Positions 23,868 through 39,777 of a DNA stretch of 64,000 nt are shown piece after piece. Below the pieces are notes generated by a model. That model saw only the letters and a list, made by a program, of their open reading frames with translations. It was not told the DNA's origin and ran no database searches. This stretch comes from Wyeomyia smithii (taxonomy: Eukaryota > Arthropoda > Insecta > Diptera > Culicidae), in contig NC_073694.1 of NCBI RefSeq assembly GCF_029784165.1, positions 80,576,427 through 80,640,426 of the forward strand, read 5' to 3'. How positions within the stretch are numbered: position 1 is the stretch's first letter; each line of letters starts with the position of its first letter. The position numbers and the translations under genes were made by a program.

Positions 23868-24600
23868 AAACGTAAAGTAGAGAAGGTTGGATTGAAGATG
23901 AATACATCGAAGACCAAGTATCTGCTAGCAGGGGTAACCCAGTGCGACAGAGCTCGCATAGGCAGTAGCGAAGTAATCGACGGAGATGAGTTCGAGGTGG
24001 TTAACGAGTTTGTGCCCCTCGCATTATTGGTAACGTCAGACAACAACTGCAGCAGAGAAATCCGTAGACGTTTTGTAGCTGGAAGTCGTGCCCAGCGATG
24101 CCAGATTGGAAGACATGTCTCCAAATCGAAGACATTTACCTTGCGGTGAAAACATCCTTGTTTGTGAAGACAAATGGAAGACATTGAAAATATGTGAAAA
24201 CATTAGAAAAATGTGATTACAACCCGCATTTTGCAGAGGTAGTGACCTTTTTCTGCTCGAAAGTTTTCGATTTGCCAGTATTTTTTTTAGCCTTCGGTCG
24301 GTTTGAACGAGCCATCTCGAGGAGGAAGACATTTTTTCTTGGAGCGTGAAGATATTTGATAAAATAGCCTGGCATCCCTGGTCGTGCCTGCTACGGACTC
24401 CACAAGCCGTTGAGATCTGGCTCATAAGACCGGTAGACCTTTACGGGCACGAGACATTGACAATGCTCGAGGAACCGTTTTCGAACGTAGTGTGCTTAGC
24501 ACTATCTTCGGCGGAGTATATGGGGACGGCGTATGGAGGCGAAGAATGAACCACGAGCTGGTGTAACTCTGGGAGGGAGAAACGAATACTACACTCAAAA
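23868..24600 (+). pseudogene. LINE reverse transcriptase thumb fragment split by a hAT MITE
   Basis: The plus strand encodes KMNTSKTKYLLAG, then IDGDEFEVVNEFVPLALLVT, SREIRRRFVAGSRA, and after the MITE at 24093-24380 a segment with CYGLHKPLRS and LYGHETLTML. This order (GL-K-NxxKTKY-LAG, VVNEFVxLxxLVTSDN, REIRRRxxAGxRA, LYGHET) is typical of the region just after the catalytic box in RTE/CR1-like LINEs. Removing the MITE and one copy of its 8-bp duplication joins the two parts in frame at GSRA-CYGL. Further stops and frameshifts lie downstream. No 5' or 3' end is visible. Confidence 0.8.
24093..24380. mobile_element. hAT MITE nested in a LINE fragment
   Basis: A 288-bp element with inverted ends CAGCGATGCCAG (left) and CAGGGATGCCAG (reverse-complemented right), bounded by the 8-bp direct repeat GTCGTGCC (24085-24092 and 24381-24388). 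Terminal CAG...CTG with an 8-bp duplication is the hAT signature. The interior repeats GAAGACAT-type phrases and has no coding capacity. Confidence 0.9.
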
Positions 24601-24657
24601 CAGAGAACATGCAAATGCGTCGTTTTCTGATAGCGTGTAACTATCTTTTTGCTGTAA

Positions 24658-24861
24658 AGCCTGTAGTACACTCTTTGTCTAATGGTCAAATTTTTGACCT
24701 TCTGACATAATGTTCAAATTTATTTGACATCATGGTTGTTGTTTGCCCGTGTTTGCCCCATGTTAAAATCGGAGAGTGACAAATAATTATCTTTGACCAA
24801 ATTTTTATCTGTCAAAAAGAGACAAATATTTGACGCTCTGCCAAAGAGTGTACTACAGGCT
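24658..24861. mobile_element. 204-bp MITE with TAA target duplication
   Basis: The inverted ends AGCCTGTAGTACACTCTTTG (left) and the same 20 bases reverse-complemented on the right are identical. TAA flanks both sides (24655-24657 and 24862-24864). A 3-bp TAA duplication suggests a PIF/Harbinger-type transposase. No coding capacity. Confidence 0.85.
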
Positions 24862-24864
24862 TAA

Positions 24865-25955
24865 CGCATGCATGCCTCAAACGAAGTTTTTAGTAACATC
24901 AAAAATTCGCGTTGACGGTGTTGCTGATATTTGTTTGGTTTTTGCGTGCGAAAAAGAAGAAAGGAAATATTTTTGCTTTTGTCATCACGCACACTTTGAC
25001 AATTACATATGAGAGCTCACATAAGTGCGAACAGCCTTCAAAATCTTTTTCAACGCGAATAATGTGTGTTTTTTTTTTTAAATTTGCCGTTGCATAAAAG
25101 ATTGTTCAGAGTTTTGAGTTCGACCGTAGTGAAGTATGTCCGAAATTGCAACCAAAGCCTTAAATCCAGAGAAGCGCAAGTTTAATAATCGAAGTACGCT
25201 AGCATGATTATTACTTAAAGCTTATGAAGTTTATTATTTTACGTAAAAAACAAACCAAAATATTTTGTGAAATGACAATGAATGCAAAACCTGTTTGTGA
25301 TGAATATTTTTTCGATTAACTGGAAGGTATCAGTTATAACAATACTCATCGCAAAAAATGTTTTTTTTCCTTGGTTCAAATTGACAGTCGATGACAGCTC
25401 ATTCTGGTTCATTTTGACACTTACACAGCTTCGAATCCGTTTCACCTCCCCAGGTGTAACTCTCAGGCGAGCCCAGTATTCAAAAAGTCGCTAAATCCGG
25501 AAGGGTACATAGGTGGGACATGTTGCTTCTCAAAAATAAGTCGTGTTCCAAAAATTAAACCAATAGCATAAAATGGCTTATTTCGCTTATAGAAACAATA
25601 GAAACTCATAGAAACAAGAAGAACACAAAGTTGCAGCCAAATCATAAATGACAATTTAAAAAAAAATATTAGAACTTAGACATTATTTGTGGAACTACGC
25701 AACTTATTTTTTTTCCAGTTTTCAACTTACGAATCAATTGGTACATAACGGATCAAGACGTTTTATTTTACATGGTACTGAGGCTCAAGAGCCTGCTCTC
25801 GCAAAACGATGCTTTAACGTGCAGTATATCATTGTAAAATATTATGTTGCAATCATATTTTTTAGGTCGGGTTATGCTTCGATTTGTCTTCTTATATTCC
25901 TTTTTGACACAACTCGCCTCGCCGATAGATTGCTATGATGTTGCGTATTTATGAG
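24865..25955. other. No gene recognised
   Basis: Unique-looking AT-rich DNA. A 23-codon frame at 25135-25206 (MSEIATKALNPEKRKF...) is the only frame with a non-repeat composition. It has no splice donor at its end and no clear relative, so it is not called. Confidence 0.5.
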
Positions 25956-25957
25956 TA

Positions 25958-28892
25958 GGGGAGACTGGGGAGACTTGATCCGGGGGGAGACTTGATCCCT
26001 TCATGGTATCTCACTGGTGAAATAACATACGTTGTTCAAATATACTAGAGAAATGTGTTATTTTACATGAAACAGTATTCCTGTTAAAAAAAATTGGTAT
26101 AGAAAACTCAGGATCTAAAATATACTAGATTAAATAAAAAATCGAGCCCAAGCACCTCCAGAGATTTTTTTTTTCAAATTAAAGATTCCAAATGAACCAT
26201 CTATGATCACCCCTTAAATATGAAATTCATAAACATAAGATTGATAGATATGTAAACTAAAAGAATTGGTAATGTTTAAACTGATTTCCCATTGAAAACT
26301 ATTCAAACAATAAGTTTGCTAAACTAGTTCTTTTGGGTAGACTTGATCCCTCAAATTCGTGGAGACATGATCCCTTTGTGCCGAAGTCAACAAATACCAA
26401 CAAATATAGTAAACTAAACACTACCTCAATCAAAGCGAATGTTACCAGAAGAGTATTGTCGAAAATCATCACTTCTGCGTACAGTAAAACAAAAACTATC
26501 AGTAAACGCAGTACGACTGGCAACCCTGTATCACAAGTTCGACAGTTGTACACGTATCTCTATCAAAACAACAGAAAATCGCTGCCTTTCGTCGTCTGGA
26601 AAATGTTTTTAGTTGGAAATCCAGAAATTCCGTTGAAAAATCAGATAAAACTGTTGAAATATAATAAATTGTAGATCTTTCCATCATGAAAAACATATTT
26701 TCGTTCCAGGATGCGTACCTACAAACCAAAAGAAGGTTCCACCAAACGGGTGCCTGTGCCACCAAACTTGCTTAAAAAAGCTGTAGCCGCTGTGCTCGAT
26801 GGTCAACAAATCAAAACAATCGCCAGGCAGTTCGGTTTACCGGTGATGACCCTCAAACCCGGAAACAGAAAACTTCCGACAAGTTGATCCAGTACGAGCC
26901 CGATTATAGATCATCCAGAGCATTCACAGATGAAGAGGAGAAAATGCTCCAGGATTATGTGTTGAAAGCAGGCAGGCTTAACTATGGCCTAGGTCCTCTT
27001 GGTGTTCGGCAGTTGGCATACCAGTTTGCCGTTGCTAATGATAAACCTATCGTCAAGAAATGGGTTAACGGTGCATCGTTTGAGTGGTACTGCGGATTTA
27101 TGCGTCGCCGAAAGTGTTTGTCGGTACGGAAAGCGCAGGCAACGAGTCTGAGCCGTGCTACTAGCTTCAACAGACACAACGTTGGCAAGTTTTTCAACAA
27201 TTTGAGATCAATTAAGGCACGGTATAATTTTGAACCAATGGAAATCTGGAATTTGGATGAAACAGGAATAACTACAGTTCAGAACCCCCAAAATGTAGTA
27301 GCTGAAAAAGGATGCAAACAAGTCAACAAGGCTACATCAGACGAACGTGGTGAGTTGGTAACCGCCTGTTGTGCAATAAATGCTATAAGTGCTAATAAGT
27401 GCTTTATCCCACCGTTTATGATCTTCCCACGCAAAAACTGGCAAGATAGGATGCTCAACAACTGTTTTTCTGGAACCGCAGGCAGCACCCATCCGAGCGG
27501 TTGGATGACTGCTGAAAATTTTGTGAAATTTCTCGAACATTTTGTGAAGCACGTCAAGTGCTCGAATGATAAACCGTGCCTATTGGTTATGGATAATCAT
27601 GACAGTCACGTAAGTGTACATGCTCTATCGTACGCCAAGAATAACGGAATCCATTTGTTGACTATCCCATCCCACACATCACACAAGATGCAGCCATTAG
27701 ACAGAACTGTCTATGGTCCGCTCAAAACATATTACAATCGTGCGGTTGACGATTGGATGGCCCAGAATCCAGGAAAAACGCTGACTATTTATCAAGTGTC
27801 GGAGTGTTTTGGTAAGGCATTCAAAAAAGCTTTTACTGTGGAAAATATCGTTAGTGGTTTCAAATTGAACCCTTTAATGAGAATATATTCACCGAGAAAG
27901 AGTTTCTCTCTTCATACGTAACTGACAGATCGGAACCGGAACTAGCATTCAGTGACCCTTTATCGAGTGTCGAAGCAGCAGTTTATAATGCAAGTGTCGA
28001 GCATTCATCAGCCATAAACGTTCCACTTGATCAACAAGCAGGGAATGCTTCCGCAGAATCATCTGCTGATTCCGCTGGCGCTAAGCAGTCCAGATCGCGA
28101 CGTGTACCAACAATCGAAACACCCAAGCTTCCGAAAAAAAAAATACCGGCTTCAACAAGTTCCAGTAGGTTTTGCTCTTGCTCAAATATCGATTCCTATC
28201 ATCGAACAAGAACCCTCAGATTACCTCAAACCTATTTCGAGTGGAATCAGAACACCAGAAGAAATTAGACCATTTCCCAAAGCATCACCCAGCAAAAATA
28301 CCAGGAAAGGCAGGAAGCGTGGGGAGACTCAGATCCTGACGGACACTCCGGTTCGAGTAAAAATTGAACAAGAATTCAAGGCAAAGCAGATGAAGAAACC
28401 TAAGAAGAAACAGCAGAATAAGAAAACGGCACGTCGCAAACTTTAATTTTTTTGACAACTCCGAATAATTTTTCAAAATAACTTTTTTAACCATTTGACA
28501 ACATATTTTAGAAACATTTTTAACCAACAGCAATTCAGTAGCAATAAATTGTCTATGAAATAAAATGACCCTTGAGTGTTTACGTAATAAACGAACGATT
28601 CCTTAAATTTTATATTTACATAAGGCGAAAAACAACATGTTTATCGAAAGGGGGATCAAGTGTACCCAAATGAGGGATCAAGTCTCACCTAATCTGAGAT
28701 TTTCTTCATTCATGCATGTTTTACAAAAAATCCTAATACTGCTTTTTAAAGCAATATAACTAGTAGTTTTTTTTATGGTAATCAGACACTAGTATAGTTC
28801 ATCCAAATCCGCAACAGAAACATATTTTGAATGTGTTTTCTTACAAATATAATGAAATTGAGAAAACGGGATCAAGTCTCCCCAGTCTCCCC
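25958..28892 (+). mobile_element. Pogo-type DNA transposon with perfect 24-bp inverted termini
   Basis: A 2935-bp element between TA dinucleotides (25956-25957 and 28893-28894). Both termini read GGGGAGACTGGGGAGACTTG followed by ATCC, identical over 24 bp. Near each end the phrase GGAGACTTGATCC or a close variant recurs (left: 25982, 26337, 26362; right, inverted: about 28651, 28675, 28869). These repeats probably serve as transposase binding sites. A transposase gene of the pogo/jerky group lies inside on the plus strand and is frameshifted. Perfect termini with a broken gene suggest recent mobility in trans. Confidence 0.92.
26711..28446 (+). pseudogene. Pogo/jerky-type DDE transposase, frameshifted
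   Basis: Segment 1 (ATG 26711) has a pipsqueak-like helix-turn-helix: LLKKAVAAVLDG, then IKTIARQFGLPVMTL. A frameshift near 26857 leads to segment 2 (to 27921). This carries a CENP-B-like DNA-binding part (RAFTDEEEKMLQDYV, GVRQLAYQFA, WYCGFMRRR) and a DDE_1 catalytic domain. Counting from the methionine at 26884, the acids are D125 (WNLDETG), D237 (VMDNHDSH) and D273 (MQPLDRTVYGPL). A second frameshift near 27875 breaks a tail whose other frame reads NENIFTEKEFLSSYVTD. The C-terminal frame 28027-28446 ends in a lysine-rich tail with TPEEIRPFPKA and ILTDTP, typical of this family. The catalytic residues are intact, but at least two, probably three, frameshifts prevent a full protein. Confidence 0.9.
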
Positions 28893-28894
28893 TA

Positions 28895-29799
28895 TGTATA
28901 TTGTATGTGTATGTAATGACGGTTAAGGCGATTGAGGTGATGACGATTACTATGATGCTATTGTTGTTTGTATTGGTTCAGTCGTAACACAATGAGTTCA
29001 CGTTTGCATAATCACATGTGGCTATGATGTCTTGAATCGATTTCGGTAACTGCTTCCCGTTTCTACATGTTTGCTGCACACGGACGTAAACATATTTTTC
29101 TGAGAGAGAAACGGCTTCTTGTAAAGTCAGCGTGAATAGCGCTGTAAGCAGGGTTGCCACTAGATTTCAAATAAATGCTGGCGGAATATCAACTTAAAAT
29201 GGAGGTAATTTTTTTCGATTGTACTTAGGCAATGAACAGTTTGTTTTATGCAGAATTTTATTTCTGTGAGACAAAGAAAAAGAAAATATGGCTAATTTTA
29301 AATTATCTGTAGGATATAAAATTTGTCTGAATATTCGTTAGAAATTTGGTAAAATCTTGATCTATCTGGCAATCTTCGCTGAAGCATTGAATTGTAACAA
29401 TAAGCAAAACTAAAATACATATGGACATAATTTGTGATTTCGTTTGCTACAATGTTGTCATCTCATGATGTCATCTCGTGCTCGAAAAAATTTCTCATTT
29501 GAACTCATCTGAAAAGTAAAAACCGTATCTTAGTGTACTTAAACAATTATTCTCAAATGAAAATTGTCCATACTCAATCTTCCACTACCAAACAGTGAAC
29601 GACTAAGGAGAGAAATTATTTGTTAATTTAATTGTATGGCATGCGATATAAGACGGTATACACAATTTATGATTTTCCTTTAGATACGTATGTCACTCAC
29701 TGTGCTCAACATCATCAAAGTAAAATGTTGGTCTGGTCTTATGAAGCAAGTTCGGTTTACCTTCGGTTATCACGACACGACACGACGACGATGATGACT
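28895..29799. other. No gene recognised
   Basis: Unique-looking sequence. A GCAGGGTTGCCACTAG phrase at about 29149 resembles a hAT end, but no partner with a matching 8-bp duplication was found. Confidence 0.45.
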
Positions 29800-29807
29800 A
29801 ATAGGAC

Positions 29808-30679
29808 CAGAGTTGCCAATAAATGTTTTATTTAAACTGGAAGAATGCTAAAGAAAAAACTGGAAAAACTGGATTTCAAAAAAATTTAATAAATAGCATA
29901 AAAAATGCAATAGAGCTTCTCTGTGATGGTTACAAAATCCAATGCTAGTTTTAATTATAGCAAAAAATCACTCATTTCAATCAGAACTGTTCTGTTTCGG
30001 GTTTCCTTTTCTTTTAATTTTATTGTTATCTCCTATAAATTTGAAACTTCCTAATCAATTTATCTCAAAATCATGAAAATGAACTTCACTTCAACTTTCA
30101 AGTAGCGTACTGATGCAACATTTTTCACGTTACATCTGTGAAGTTTAAGTTCCAACTATCTTTGAGTTCGCTATCTTTTGGTATCTAATTATACGAACAT
30201 ATTTTAAACTGCTACGCTACAGAAATTAATTTGAAGAATGCCGCCTGTATATGACATTTTTGAGATCGATTGTTTTTATTTTTAAATAACATATTAAGCT
30301 ACCATTGGAATTGATTTTTTCCACGATCTGGTAAAATCTATCCGTCAGTTTCTGAATAAAGCTTATCTTACTTTCCTTTTTCATCTCATCAATGCTATGT
30401 AGTTTATATTTTGGCCTTGTTTCGTGCGAGAAAATAGAATAGGCTGGAAACGTAGATAAGAACTGTTACAATGATTTAACACAACATTTACACATTTAAC
30501 ACAACATTTACGTTCTAAAAAGATTTCCGAAAACCAGTCGGAGCTTGAGTACATGAAAAATCTGGGTAGAACTGGAAAATAAACAGAAAAACTGGAAAAT
30601 TCTGGGATTAAACTGTTTGACTGGATCACTCAAAATAAACTGGAAGAATCCAGTTTAAACTGGAACATTGGCAACTCTG
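29808..30679. mobile_element. 872-bp hAT MITE with AATAGGAC duplication
   Basis: Inverted ends CAGAGTTGCCAAT and ATTGGCAACTCTG are flanked by the exact 8-bp repeat AATAGGAC (29800-29807 and 30680-30687). Internally both ends carry phrases such as AAACTGGAAGAATG, AAAAACTGGAAAA and AACTGGAACATTGG. No transposase frame is present. A fragment of the right half recurs at 37540-37680. Confidence 0.93.
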
Positions 30680-30687
30680 AATAGGAC

Positions 30688-34529
<3,842 letters not shown>

Positions 34530-34537
34530 TATACCAC

Positions 34538-34805
34538 CAGTTGCGTAGCGTGACTGGGTAACACCCGGGGCGTTTCCCATGGGTGTGAGAGCTCTACCCA
34601 GTTTTGAACAATTGGTTGAGATTATACTCTTAGGAGCAAATTTTTATAATTTTCGAGGGTTGTTACCGCGACCTCCACCTAATTGATAGTTAATCTCACG
34701 TATATCACCCTTTTGAAGGTGAAAATTTGCTTCATGGGTGTCACCCCCTGGAGGGTGACACCCGGGGCCAACCGCCCCCGCCGCCCCCACCACGCTACGC
34801 CAGTG
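34538..34805. mobile_element. 268-bp hAT-type MITE with TATACCAC duplication
   Basis: Inverted ends CAGTTGCGTAGCGTG and, on the reverse-complemented right, CACTGGCGTAGCGTG. The exact 8-bp direct repeat TATACCAC lies on both sides (34530-34537 and 34806-34813). Internal inverted phrases GGTGACACCC and GGGTGTCACC lie near the right end. The GGCGTAGCGTG end is common among insect hAT-like elements. Confidence 0.9.
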
Positions 34806-34977
34806 TATACCACAATCCAATCAGTTAATATGTAGTATTCTCGGTCCAAGTCACAATCAAAAATATTTAACAATCTTACGCCTAAGTCAGCCCTATTCGA
34901 AAACAGATTTTACAAAATTTTAAATAGTTGCTATATTCATTATTGGCTCTGTTGCTTCTACATTGTTTTTAATGTTT

Positions 34978-37133
34978 TTTTTGAAGTAGAATACTTCTCT
35001 CAGGAAGTACGGCTACATAGGGATGTGAAATGAAAATCTAAAACCGAAAAAAGTGAAAAATATGTCCAATTTCAAATGCTAATAAATCGGTTACTATTCG
35101 AAGGATTTCCTTCGTTCTTGTGGCAATAGATTGGAAAATCTTCTAAGATTCTTCCCAGAAGAAGATAATTGTAATTTTATTATTCACACTATTGTACTAT
35201 TGAAAATAGTCAAGCCTTGTCAAAACGAAAAATTCGACCTCTGATTGGTCGTTATATGATTGCTTCCCAAGCACGGTCGACAGAATCATATACCTTGCAA
35301 TTGAAAACATGCTATTTGGCCTATATAAGAGCCTGTTTCAGCCGGAGCCGCTCATAACAGTTCTAGACAGCGACAACAGCAGTCGTCCTTCCTTAGCAGC
35401 AGCACTAGCCCTGTGGTTGGTCACCACGTCTCAGGAGCAGCGCGGTTTTTTTCAGCGTGTGTCGCCAGACAGCCATTATTGCCCCCGTGCCGGGGCAGCA
35501 TGATGATTGCCATCAGGAAATCCAATTTCGGAAATCAAAATGCCTTTTTTAAGGCAAATAAACAAGTCATTGAAAGTTAATAATTTTTGTCAACGCAAGC
35601 AAGCATTCTGTGTTGCATCCTAGCAATTCAAATTTGTCGCACTCGTCTAATTTACTGAATGTGAAATAGCTTCCACAGTGCATGTTGTCCGTGTATCTTA
35701 ATTCCCCCACTATTAGGGCAGCTCAAAGGTTGCGATCAGCAACCGATTTTGAACCGCAAAATGCCTTTTTCAAGGCAAATAAACAAATAGTTGAAGGTTA
35801 ATAATTTTCTGGCATCAACACAAGCAGACATTCTGTGCGGGATGCAATCAAATTCTGTTGTAGTTGTCTAATTTTTACTTTGTTTAGTAAACTCCCTACT
35901 GTAGGGGCAGCGCAAAGGCTGCGATCAGCATAACCGACATTGAGTAACAAACTGCCCTGTTAGAACGCACTCACAAAAGCAGTTAGTTCGACTATGCAGA
36001 GCTAATATGAAGTCGATTCAATCAATCAGCATGAACAGAATTTCGTCGTCTCCCAGCCCAGCTGCTAAGTTGCAACATGAAGCAACACGCAACAGCGAGC
36101 AAACGAAATCGCTTGATGTTACAAGCCGCAATACGGTTAGGGGTAAAATCGTTGCGTGTGTGAGAGCACCATCGGTGTTTATTCGCTTGGTACAAAAATC
36201 AAATGCGAATTGTGGAATAATTCGTCTGAAGAACCTTAGAAAATGGTAAAACTGAACAGACAGGCGTGGCCTATTTCGGCTATAAAAGAGTTTTTCTGGG
36301 AAAACTAGCTACATTCATCAGTCGGATGGTGAGCTGGATGGACCGTCCACAACGTTGACAGCAGTAGCAGCAGATATCAGCACTCAGCATTAACAGAGGA
36401 TAGCAGCGGGTTGCGCCTGTGGCTGCCTTCAAATTAAACAAATCACTTGCCCTGTTTGGTCACCACGTCTCAGGCCTCTGCCAGGCTGAACGGCAACGCG
36501 AGCGATCGGGCGAGATTTTTGCCGTACATCAGCCGGCACTTCCTCTAATGAAAAAGCTGGATCATTTTGTTCAGAAGAATATTACTGCCGGTAATATTAC
36601 AGAGATGTGATTGCATTATATCCGATATGGAATTGAACAATTGTTCTTTTGAGGAAAATAAAACATTTAATTTGAAGAGTTAATAGCTTTGAGTACCAGT
36701 ATGGTAGGTGCAGCAGTATGGTAACAGCCTCAGCGGTAGGTGCAGCCGGTACTTCCCTGAGGCCGATGTTATAAGGAAGTAAATGGAAACGGCACGGCAA
36801 AACAGTTCGGGTGTGCTTAGACGCGCGTCATTTTTTGTTGTTGATATTATTCCCCACATGAAACGACGCGCTTTCGTACGATAGCGGCGGTATTGGCGGT
36901 AGATGCATTTGCCAACACTTACTCCAGTAAAGCCGTGTCTAATTTTCAATGTGAAAACACCTTTCTATTGTGTTGGCCGTGCGCATTAGGCCTCTGCCAG
37001 GCTAAATGCGAAAAGCGGCGCGAACCGATTCGCCCGGCCGTAGGTTAATGTACAGCCGTAAGTAGAGCTGTGTAAAAGTATTCTACTTCAACCTTGCGGT
37101 CGTGGCTTTGCACACAACCCTCCTGTGATTTTT
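34978..37133. repeat. 2156-bp repeat, copy 2, with histone-gene-like regulatory signals
   Basis: Copy of 21302-23457, offset by exactly 13676 bases at both ends, with two substitutions seen (35100 A to G, 36895 A to G relative to copy 1). All internal signals are kept: inverted CCAAT box near 35237, TATA near 35314 and 36280, 16-nt hairpins near 35540 and 35762. It lies in a different context from copy 1: T-rich unique DNA on the left and a hAT MITE eleven bases to the right. This argues for mobility rather than duplication of a larger segment, since flanking sequences are not shared. Confidence 0.85.
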
Positions 37134-37143
37134 TCAATTCTAC

Positions 37144-37381
37144 CAGGGGCGACTCGTCCATAGGTGCAACCTGTGCAATGCACATGGGGACGTCAGGCAA
37201 AAAATGAATCTAAAATCCAAATTCATGCTCTTATTTTATTATTTTTTAGTTTTATTTTTAAATAGTAACAAAGGGAATTACTTGCTTTTATTCGCGGTTA
37301 AAATTGTAATTACTTACCCAAACTCTGATTTTCAGAATTTCTAGTTGAACAGGTAGGTTCAACAGCCACGAGTCGCCCCTG
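37144..37381. mobile_element. 238-bp hAT MITE with AATTCTAC duplication
   Basis: Ends CAGGGGCGACTCGT and its reverse complement ACGAGTCGCCCCTG. The exact 8-bp repeat AATTCTAC is on both sides (37136-37143 and 37382-37389). Interior AT-rich, no coding capacity. Confidence 0.94.
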
Positions 37382-37539
37382 AATTCTACGTCATATCTTG
37401 TTGCTATCAATTTGGCTGAGTTCCTGCGAATGGAAAGAAAAAAAAATGAGTTAAATCTTTATTCAATCCCTCTTAAAGAACTTTTAAAGATGAAACAAGA
37501 TACAATTTTTACTTAAAAAAATATTTTCAAAATAGACTA

Positions 37540-37680
37540 AAACAACGGAAACTTGAGCTGATAAAAAATCTGGATAAAACTGGAAAAATATACAAAAACT
37601 GGATGATTATGTGATTTACCTGTTAAACTGGATTACCACAAATAAAACTGGAAGAATCTAGTTTAAATTGGAACATTTTT
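37540..37680. repeat. Fragment of the hAT MITE family seen at 29808
   Basis: Shares with 30535-30670 a run of phrases in the same order: GAGCTGATAAAAAATCTGG, AAACTGGAAAAATA, GTTAAACTGGATTACC and AAACTGGAAGAATCTAGTTT. The terminal GGCAACTCTG is missing, so this is a truncated piece. Confidence 0.7.
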
Positions 37681-38399
37681 TGTAGAATTTTGTATGAAGT
37701 GGTACGTCTGTTTGTCTGTGGCACCATTATCTTTCTAAAAGTGAGGTTGAAAGATTCGGTATGATGGTCTATTCGCCGCGACTATTTTGCAACCCACGCA
37801 AACTTAGCATTTGCGTTGAACTGTCGTTTGTTTACAAAAGTTAATACGTCAGATATAAATATAAGTTGAATGTTAGACATGAATTTGAAGTCAGTGATTT
37901 TTATGTACATATTTCTCATTTTGATCTGTTAATTTTTGTAAAACTTTCTATGAATTGCATTATTAACTACTGAAATGTTCCCGGCAGTTTACAGAATTAA
38001 AGAGTCAGATTTTAGAGTATGTTTCATACTTCTTAGTCCAGATTTTTTAAATCTCATCATTCAATTCTCTCTTCAAACATCAATTTTTTTCTTACTGGTA
38101 CGTTACTCGTTATAAACATACTTCTCTAAACAGAGAAAAGAAGAGAAAAAATCAGTAATACGAACATTTTGCATTTGTAAACATGATTTTTCGAACAATT
38201 TTTTTCAACATTATTCTTTATCATTGGCGCAGTAAGGGTTTTGACTTACGATGAACTTTAATTTATAAAGTTCAAGTTCAAACGCATTTTTTTTTATTTA
38301 TTCAAAGACGTTTTAACTACTAGGTAGTTATTCGAGTCGTATCCTTTTTTGTCGATTATTTTGTATAACTGAATCAGCCCTACTAACCAACGGTTTCCT

Positions 38400-38630
38400 A
38401 CGCAGTGAAGTCTTTTTCAAACTTACACGGTTTTCAATGATGAATAAATAAAAACATTGGTTTCATTTTACGAAGATTTTTCAAATAATACGTTTTTACG
38501 AAGATTTTCCTAAAACAGCATTTTTAATACGTTTTCTTAAATAACGCGTTTCTACGACGATTTTTCAATTAAACATGTTTTTTTGCACGGTATGTAACCC
38601 TCGTGTGAAAAAATGCTCTGGTGAAAATTA
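38400..38630. repeat. Decayed copy of the TTTTTACGCG pogo-like MITE
   Basis: Left GCAGTGAAGTCTTTTTCAAA and reverse-complemented right CACCAGAGCATTTTTTCACA resemble the termini of the 20806 element. The interior carries TTTTTACGAAGATTTTC and AATAACGCGTTTCTACG phrases that match its TTTTTACGCG iterations. Heavily mutated. Confidence 0.5.
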
Positions 38631-39759
38631 ATTTTATACCACTGAAAAAAGTGCTAAAATGTTCTTAAACTTTGAGTGAAATCGATGGAAATAGACGTGC
38701 ACTGTAATAAAATCGACACGTTACTGCGAAGTGGATTCACTTACATCTAATGCTAATAGATGAAACATTTCATATACACGTGGAATACATTTACGTTTTA
38801 GTTCACTGCACAAAATCAAGTGTTTTACACTTCAATTTGTTATGTCATGCATACCGAAATCAATTTCAATGCTAAAACACGTCAAATGCCAAAACACGTC
38901 AAAATATCGTGGATTCTAATAAAAATCGATATGAGTCGACATAATAGAATGATTAGGTTCGTTTATTGACATGCATATGTTAAGAGCATTAGGGATTAGC
39001 GTGTGATTTATTTTCAGTGTATAGCTCGATACACAGACACACAACACTTATGTGTCACACAAACATGTTTACACTGGTCGAAAAAAACGAAAAAAAGTTG
39101 CTCTAAAAAAGTTATAGCATTTTAATTACTCCTGTGAACTTTGTGCTTCTAGTAAATGCAGACCTGCGTCAAAAGGTCGCAGAGCAACTGCTCGCCGGGT
39201 TCGTTGCTTGCGAGAAAACTTATTTAAGTCTCTGAAAAAATGTTGGTGGCTAGACTCACCAAAATTCACAGGATTGGTTAAAAAGTTAATATTTTTTTTT
39301 GTTTAAGCTTCAGGGTCACACCTACGTCGACCATTGTTGTCTATGTAAATTTAATCGCTTGCTTTCAGTGCAATTGCCCTCTATTTTGAAAAGCGCGTAA
39401 TCTTTTTCTCAATTTATCAAGATTTATCCCAAACTAAATTCTGGCATTTGTTATTCATCGATGTGTTAATACCGTAATGATCACTCATTAATTTTTTATG
39501 AACGAAAACTTGATAGATTAATAGTTATGCGTCAATTTTACAGATGTAACTAATATGTACATCAAAATATGATTATCTTTCACCAACAATATAATAAATA
39601 AATGAATGTATGGTTTTCACCTCTTTTTATCAACAATAAATAGAGATATTTTCACATATTTTTTTTTCAATTTCAGGTTTTATTTCGCTTCGGGTTTTTG
39701 ATAAAATCAAGCACTTTGCTCTATATTTGGAGTTCAACAATTACAATTAATGAGCAAGA
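38631..39759. other. No gene recognised
   Basis: AT-rich, unique-looking DNA with no convincing frame, RNA gene or repeat end. Confidence 0.5.
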
Positions 39760-39777
39760 AAAACAGTGTCAGTGCGT

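Noticed and set aside
25135..25206. Short frame MSEIATKALNPEKRKF as a host exon
   Set aside because: No splice donor at its end, no recognisable family, and short frames of this length occur by chance.
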